64,000 nt of DNA from Domibacillus sp. PGB-M46 (GTDB lineage: Bacteria > Bacillota > Bacilli > Bacillales > Domibacillaceae). How positions within the stretch are numbered: position 1 is the first letter of the stretch; each line of letters opens with the position of its first letter. The notes beneath the pieces are model-generated. The model made no database searches. It had not been told where the DNA came from and was given only the letters and a program-made list of their open reading frames with translations. Shown here piece after piece: positions 61,995 to 64,000 of this stretch. The position numbers and the translations under genes are program-made. The stretch is from contig NZ_JAKGCR010000015.1 of the NCBI RefSeq assembly GCF_022668875.1, positions 1-64,000 of the forward strand. Direction: 5' to 3'.

Positions 61995-62032
61995 ACAAAA
62001 GCCGGAGAGGTATATCTTCTCCGGCTTTTGTA
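61995..62032. terminator. Bidirectional terminator
   Basis: CAAAAGCCGGAGA and TCTCCGGCTTTTG around a nine-base loop; serves the ynfA-like gene and the convergent Csp-like gene. Confidence 0.9.
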
Positions 62033-62044
62033 CAAATAATCATA

Positions 62045-62370
62045 TCAGACTGCCATCTTCCGGCATGCTTCTGCACATGTAAAACATGCCTGTGCACATG
62101 CCTGGCAGTGGTTGTGATCGTGCTTTTGGCATTCGTTTCCGCACGCTTCACAAACATCTGCGCAAAGCGCGCAAATTTGAGCCATAAACGGGCTGTTTCG
62201 CTGCATCGACTGCACGGCCAATGCACAAAGATCTGCACATTCGCGGTCCAGTCGAATGCAGACGCCATCATTTTCACGTCGTCTTCCTGCAGGCACTGGT
62301 TAAAGCAGTGATTACAGGATTCTAAACACTCCAGGCAGGTCTGAATACAATTATGTACATTCTGATTCAT
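62045..62370 (-). pseudogene. Frameshifted cytosolic copper-storage protein (Csp/YhjQ, DUF326)
   Basis: The N-terminal frame reads MNQNVHNCIQTCLECLESCN and HCFNQCLQEDDVKMMA. It then loses register near 62260-62266. The rest continues in another frame as CIRLDRECADLCALAVQSMQ, then ICALCADVCEACGNECQKHD and CQACAQACFTCAEACRKM. Joined, this is a full Cys-rich four-helix copper-storage protein of about 108 aa. One missing base explains the break, so it is a recent mutation or a sequencing error. AGGAGG precedes the ATG. The neighbouring csoR-copZ-copA genes fit a copper role. Confidence 0.82.
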
Positions 62371-62429
62371 CGTTTTTCCTCCTCTTTTTGAATGGCTCCA
62401 GCAATACTCTAACCGTCCTTTTTTTCTTT

Positions 62430-62451
62430 AAACACAAACACAAACACAAAC
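62430..62451. repeat. Short (AAACAC)n tract
   Basis: AAACACAAACACAAACACAA, a six-base unit repeated about three and a half times, in the gap between the copper-storage gene and csoR. Confidence 0.6.
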
Positions 62452-62540
62452 TTTATTCATTGTGCTTTTTTTGCTGCTTCCTTTTCCGGATATAAGGCTG
62501 GTGAAAGAAATAACAAAAAATAATGAAGCAAAACAGTTTG

Positions 62541-62559
62541 CATACAGTAGGGGGGTATG
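62541..62559 (+). promoter_or_regulatory. CsoR operator of csoR-copZ
   Basis: CATACAGTAGGGGGGTATG has the G-tract flanked by ATAC/GTAT that marks CsoR sites (TACC-G/C tract-GGTA). It lies between a possible -35 (TTGCAT, 62538-62543) and the csoR start. Confidence 0.8.
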
Positions 62560-62587
62560 GTAAGTTAAAGGTAAGGAGGCGGGAGAA

Positions 62588-62908
62588 ATGGAAGAAATCG
62601 AAGCTCATGCCTGTGACAATGTATCTGAACGGAAAAGCCACCATTCTGAGGCGGTAAAGAAAAATTTAATTACAAGACTGAACCGGATCGAAGGCCAAAT
62701 CCGCGGCATTAAAGGGCTCGTTGAAAAAGATGTGTATTGTGATGATATTATTACCCAAATTTCCGCTACGCAATCAGCGCTGAACAGCGCAGCAAAAGTT
62801 TTGCTTGAAGGCCATTTGAAAAGCTGTGTAGTCGAACGGATTCAAGAAGGCGATGAAGAAATTGTAGAAGAGCTTCTTGTGACGATTGGGCGGTTAATGA
62901 AAAAATAA
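62588..62908 (+). CDS. csoR: Copper-sensing repressor CsoR
   Basis: A 106-aa all-helical CsoR/DUF156 repressor. Cu(I) ligands are present as Cys in DVYCDDIITQISA, His in LEGHLKSCV and Cys in the same stretch. Arg and Glu residues used in DNA release occur in NRIEGQIRGIKGLV. The first 20 residues (EAHACDNVSERKSHHSE) are an added hydrophilic leader. Copper binding should release the operators at 62541 and 63181. AAGGAGG precedes the ATG; copZ follows after 18 bp. Confidence 0.96.
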   Translation: MEEIEAHACDNVSERKSHHSEAVKKNLITRLNRIEGQIRGIKGLVEKDVYCDDIITQISATQSALNSAAKVLLEGHLKSCVVERIQEGDEEIVEELLVTIGRLMKK

Positions 62909-62926
62909 CGAAACGGAGCGATTAAT

Positions 62927-63133
62927 ATGGAACAAACAACATTAAATGTACAGGGCATGTCATGCGGGCATTGTGTAAAAGCGGTAGAAGGAAGCGTTGG
63001 TAAACTGGAAGGTGTCGAGTCTGTTGCTGTTTCTTTAGAAAACAGCCAAGTAGACGTGAAGTACGATGGAGCGAAAGTGACAATTGATGAGATCAAAGAA
63101 GCAATCGACGACCAGGGATATGACGTCGTTTAA
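62927..63133 (+). CDS. copZ: Copper chaperone CopZ
   Basis: A 68-aa single HMA domain that carries Cu(I) to CopA. The binding motif is VQGMSCGHCVKAVEG (MxCxxC, residues about 11-16) and the fold ends in IDDQGYDVV. A CG-rich hairpin (63141-63162, CGTGCTGA/TCAGCACG) lies between copZ and copA and may weaken read-through. Confidence 0.96.
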   Translation: MEQTTLNVQGMSCGHCVKAVEGSVGKLEGVESVAVSLENSQVDVKYDGAKVTIDEIKEAIDDQGYDVV

Positions 63134-63180
63134 AAAAGCGCGTGCTGACTTCCATCAGCACGTTCTCTTCGGTAAAAAAT

Positions 63181-63200
63181 ATACCCCATATAGGTATGAG
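63181..63200 (+). promoter_or_regulatory. Second CsoR-type operator, before copA
   Basis: ATACCCCATATAGGTATGAG: ATACC/GGTAT arms like the CsoR site upstream, 11 bp before the copA ribosome site region. Confidence 0.65.
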
Positions 63201-63211
63201 GAGGAAAAGGA

Positions 63212-64000
63212 ATGAGTGCCTCACCAAAAGAAACAAACATGCAGATTTCAGGGATGACCTGTGCCGCCTGCGCCACCCGGATTGAAAAAGGGCTCAATAA
63301 ACTGGATGGTGTTGAGCAGGCAACGGTGAATCTAGCGCTGGAAAAATCGACCGTTCGATATGATCCGTCCAAAATAACCGAAGCTGATCTGCAGAAAAAA
63401 GTTCATGATCTCGGTTATGAGGTTGTCTCAGAAAAAGATGAATTTTCTATTACAGGGATGACCTGTGCCGCCTGCGCCACCCGAATTGAAAAAGGATTAA
63501 ACAAGCTGGACGGCATTCATAATGCGGCTGTTAACCTCGCCCTTGAGCGTGCAGCCGTTCAATACAACCCGTCCGTTTTATCACCGGCGGATATTATTAA
63601 AAAAGTGGATTCACTCGGTTACGGTGCCGTGTTAAAAGAAGAAAGCGACAAAGAATCCGTTGATTACCGGCAAAGAGAAATTAAAAAGCAGACAACAAAG
63701 TTTGTTGTTTCCGCTCTTTTATCTCTGCCGCTTTTATGGGCAATGGCCGGGCACTTTGGTTTTACATCGAATCTTTACGTTCCAGCACTTTTCATGAATC
63801 CGTGGTTTCAGCTTGTTCTTGCCACGCCGGTGCAATTTATTATTGGCAGCCAGTTTTATATTGGGGCATACAAAGCTCTGAAAAACAAAAGTGCCAATAT
63901 GGACGTTCTTGTGGCGCTTGGCACCTCGGCGGCATACTTTTACAGCTTGTATTTGTCGTTTGAGTCAATGGGACACAGTGGCCACGCACCAGAGCTTTAT
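63212..64000 (+). CDS. copA: Copper-exporting P-type ATPase CopA (5' part)
   Basis: The first 263 codons of a Cu(I)-exporting P1B ATPase; the gene runs off the window. Two N-terminal HMA domains carry ISGMTCAACATRIEKGLNKL (about 12-31) and ITGMTCAACATRIEKGLNKL (about 80-99). The first membrane helices follow from about 165 (FVVSALLSLPLLWAMAGHFG, FQLVLATPVQFIIGSQFYIG, NMDVLVALGTSAAYFYSLY). The CPC, DKTG and ATP-binding motifs lie beyond the edge. ATG 63212 has GAGGAGG. It completes the csoR-copZ-copA copper unit. Confidence 0.96.
   Translation, partial: MSASPKETNMQISGMTCAACATRIEKGLNKLDGVEQATVNLALEKSTVRYDPSKITEADLQKKVHDLGYEVVSEKDEFSITGMTCAACATRIEKGLNKLDGIHNAAVNLALERAAVQYNPSVLSPADIIKKVDSLGYGAVLKEESDKESVDYRQREIKKQTTKFVVSALLSLPLLWAMAGHFGFTSNLYVPALFMNPWFQLVLATPVQFIIGSQFYIGAYKALKNKSANMDVLVALGTSAAYFYSLYLSFESMGHSGHAPELY

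Overview
The window is chromosomal DNA from a spore-forming member of the Bacillaceae. The evidence is the gene order tRNA-Gln/tRNA-Lys - Spo0E-like - sigW-rsiW-cdaA-cdaR-glmM-glmS (the order found near the Bacillus subtilis origin, with an extra MFS gene before glmS), a glmS ribozyme, Spo0E- and Kin-like sporulation signalling proteins, SigB- and SigW-type promoters, a perfect parS site, and Bacillus-type regulators (FadR box, Fur box, CadC, CsoR, HxlR). The genus cannot be fixed from this sequence alone. The right edge cuts through copA.

Layout. 1-8.6 kb: tRNAs and the conserved cell-envelope core: SigW and its anti-sigma factor, c-di-AMP synthesis (cdaA, cdaR), and UDP-GlcNAc precursor synthesis (glmM, glmS) under ribozyme control. 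8.6-25 kb: accessory and stress genes, including a possible structured RNA, an amidohydrolase, an MFS gene interrupted by an in-frame stop, PPK2, a TipA-like MerR regulator with its own 19-bp-spacer promoter, a paired YdcZ-type transporter/Crp/HAD cluster, a GsiB-like repeat protein with a SigB-type promoter, BmrA, a CYP152 peroxygenase with a macrodomain protein, LysR, and an orphan histidine kinase. 25-33 kb: LOG, SRPBCC, Zn peptidase, thioredoxin, MarR/NamA, a FadR-box enoyl-CoA hydratase, YeeN, LysE, a duplicated YjzC-like protein, and a stand-alone DnaB-type domain.

33-43 kb is a guanidine-utilisation locus on the minus strand. Two separate guanidine-I (ykkC) riboswitches with terminators precede (i) an operon of two DUF1989 proteins, a 1218-aa biotin-dependent carboxylase and allophanate hydrolase, and (ii) an APC permease. 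Riboswitch identity plus the published re-assignment of such operons indicates uptake and carboxylation of guanidine, deimination of carboxyguanidine to allophanate, then release of ammonia and CO2. The large enzyme is therefore better called guanidine carboxylase than urea carboxylase. A decayed ASCH-domain gene follows the neighbouring MFS gene.

43-58 kb: a second orphan PAS kinase, a DsbA-like protein, a parS site, a TSUP permease, a c-di-GMP (GEMM-I) riboswitch driving a secreted TIM-barrel-like protein, a galKETR operon with two LacI-type operators, a PfpI protein, a divergent HxlR/MFS/aldo-keto reductase locus, and a Fur-boxed ferredoxin-NADP reductase. 58-64 kb is a metal-stress block: sodF, cadA-cadC, ynfA-like, a frameshifted copper-storage protein, csoR, copZ and copA. 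A small repeated non-coding element occurs intact near 57.9 kb and degenerate near 13.7 kb. All calls rest on reading the sequence and family knowledge; no search was run.
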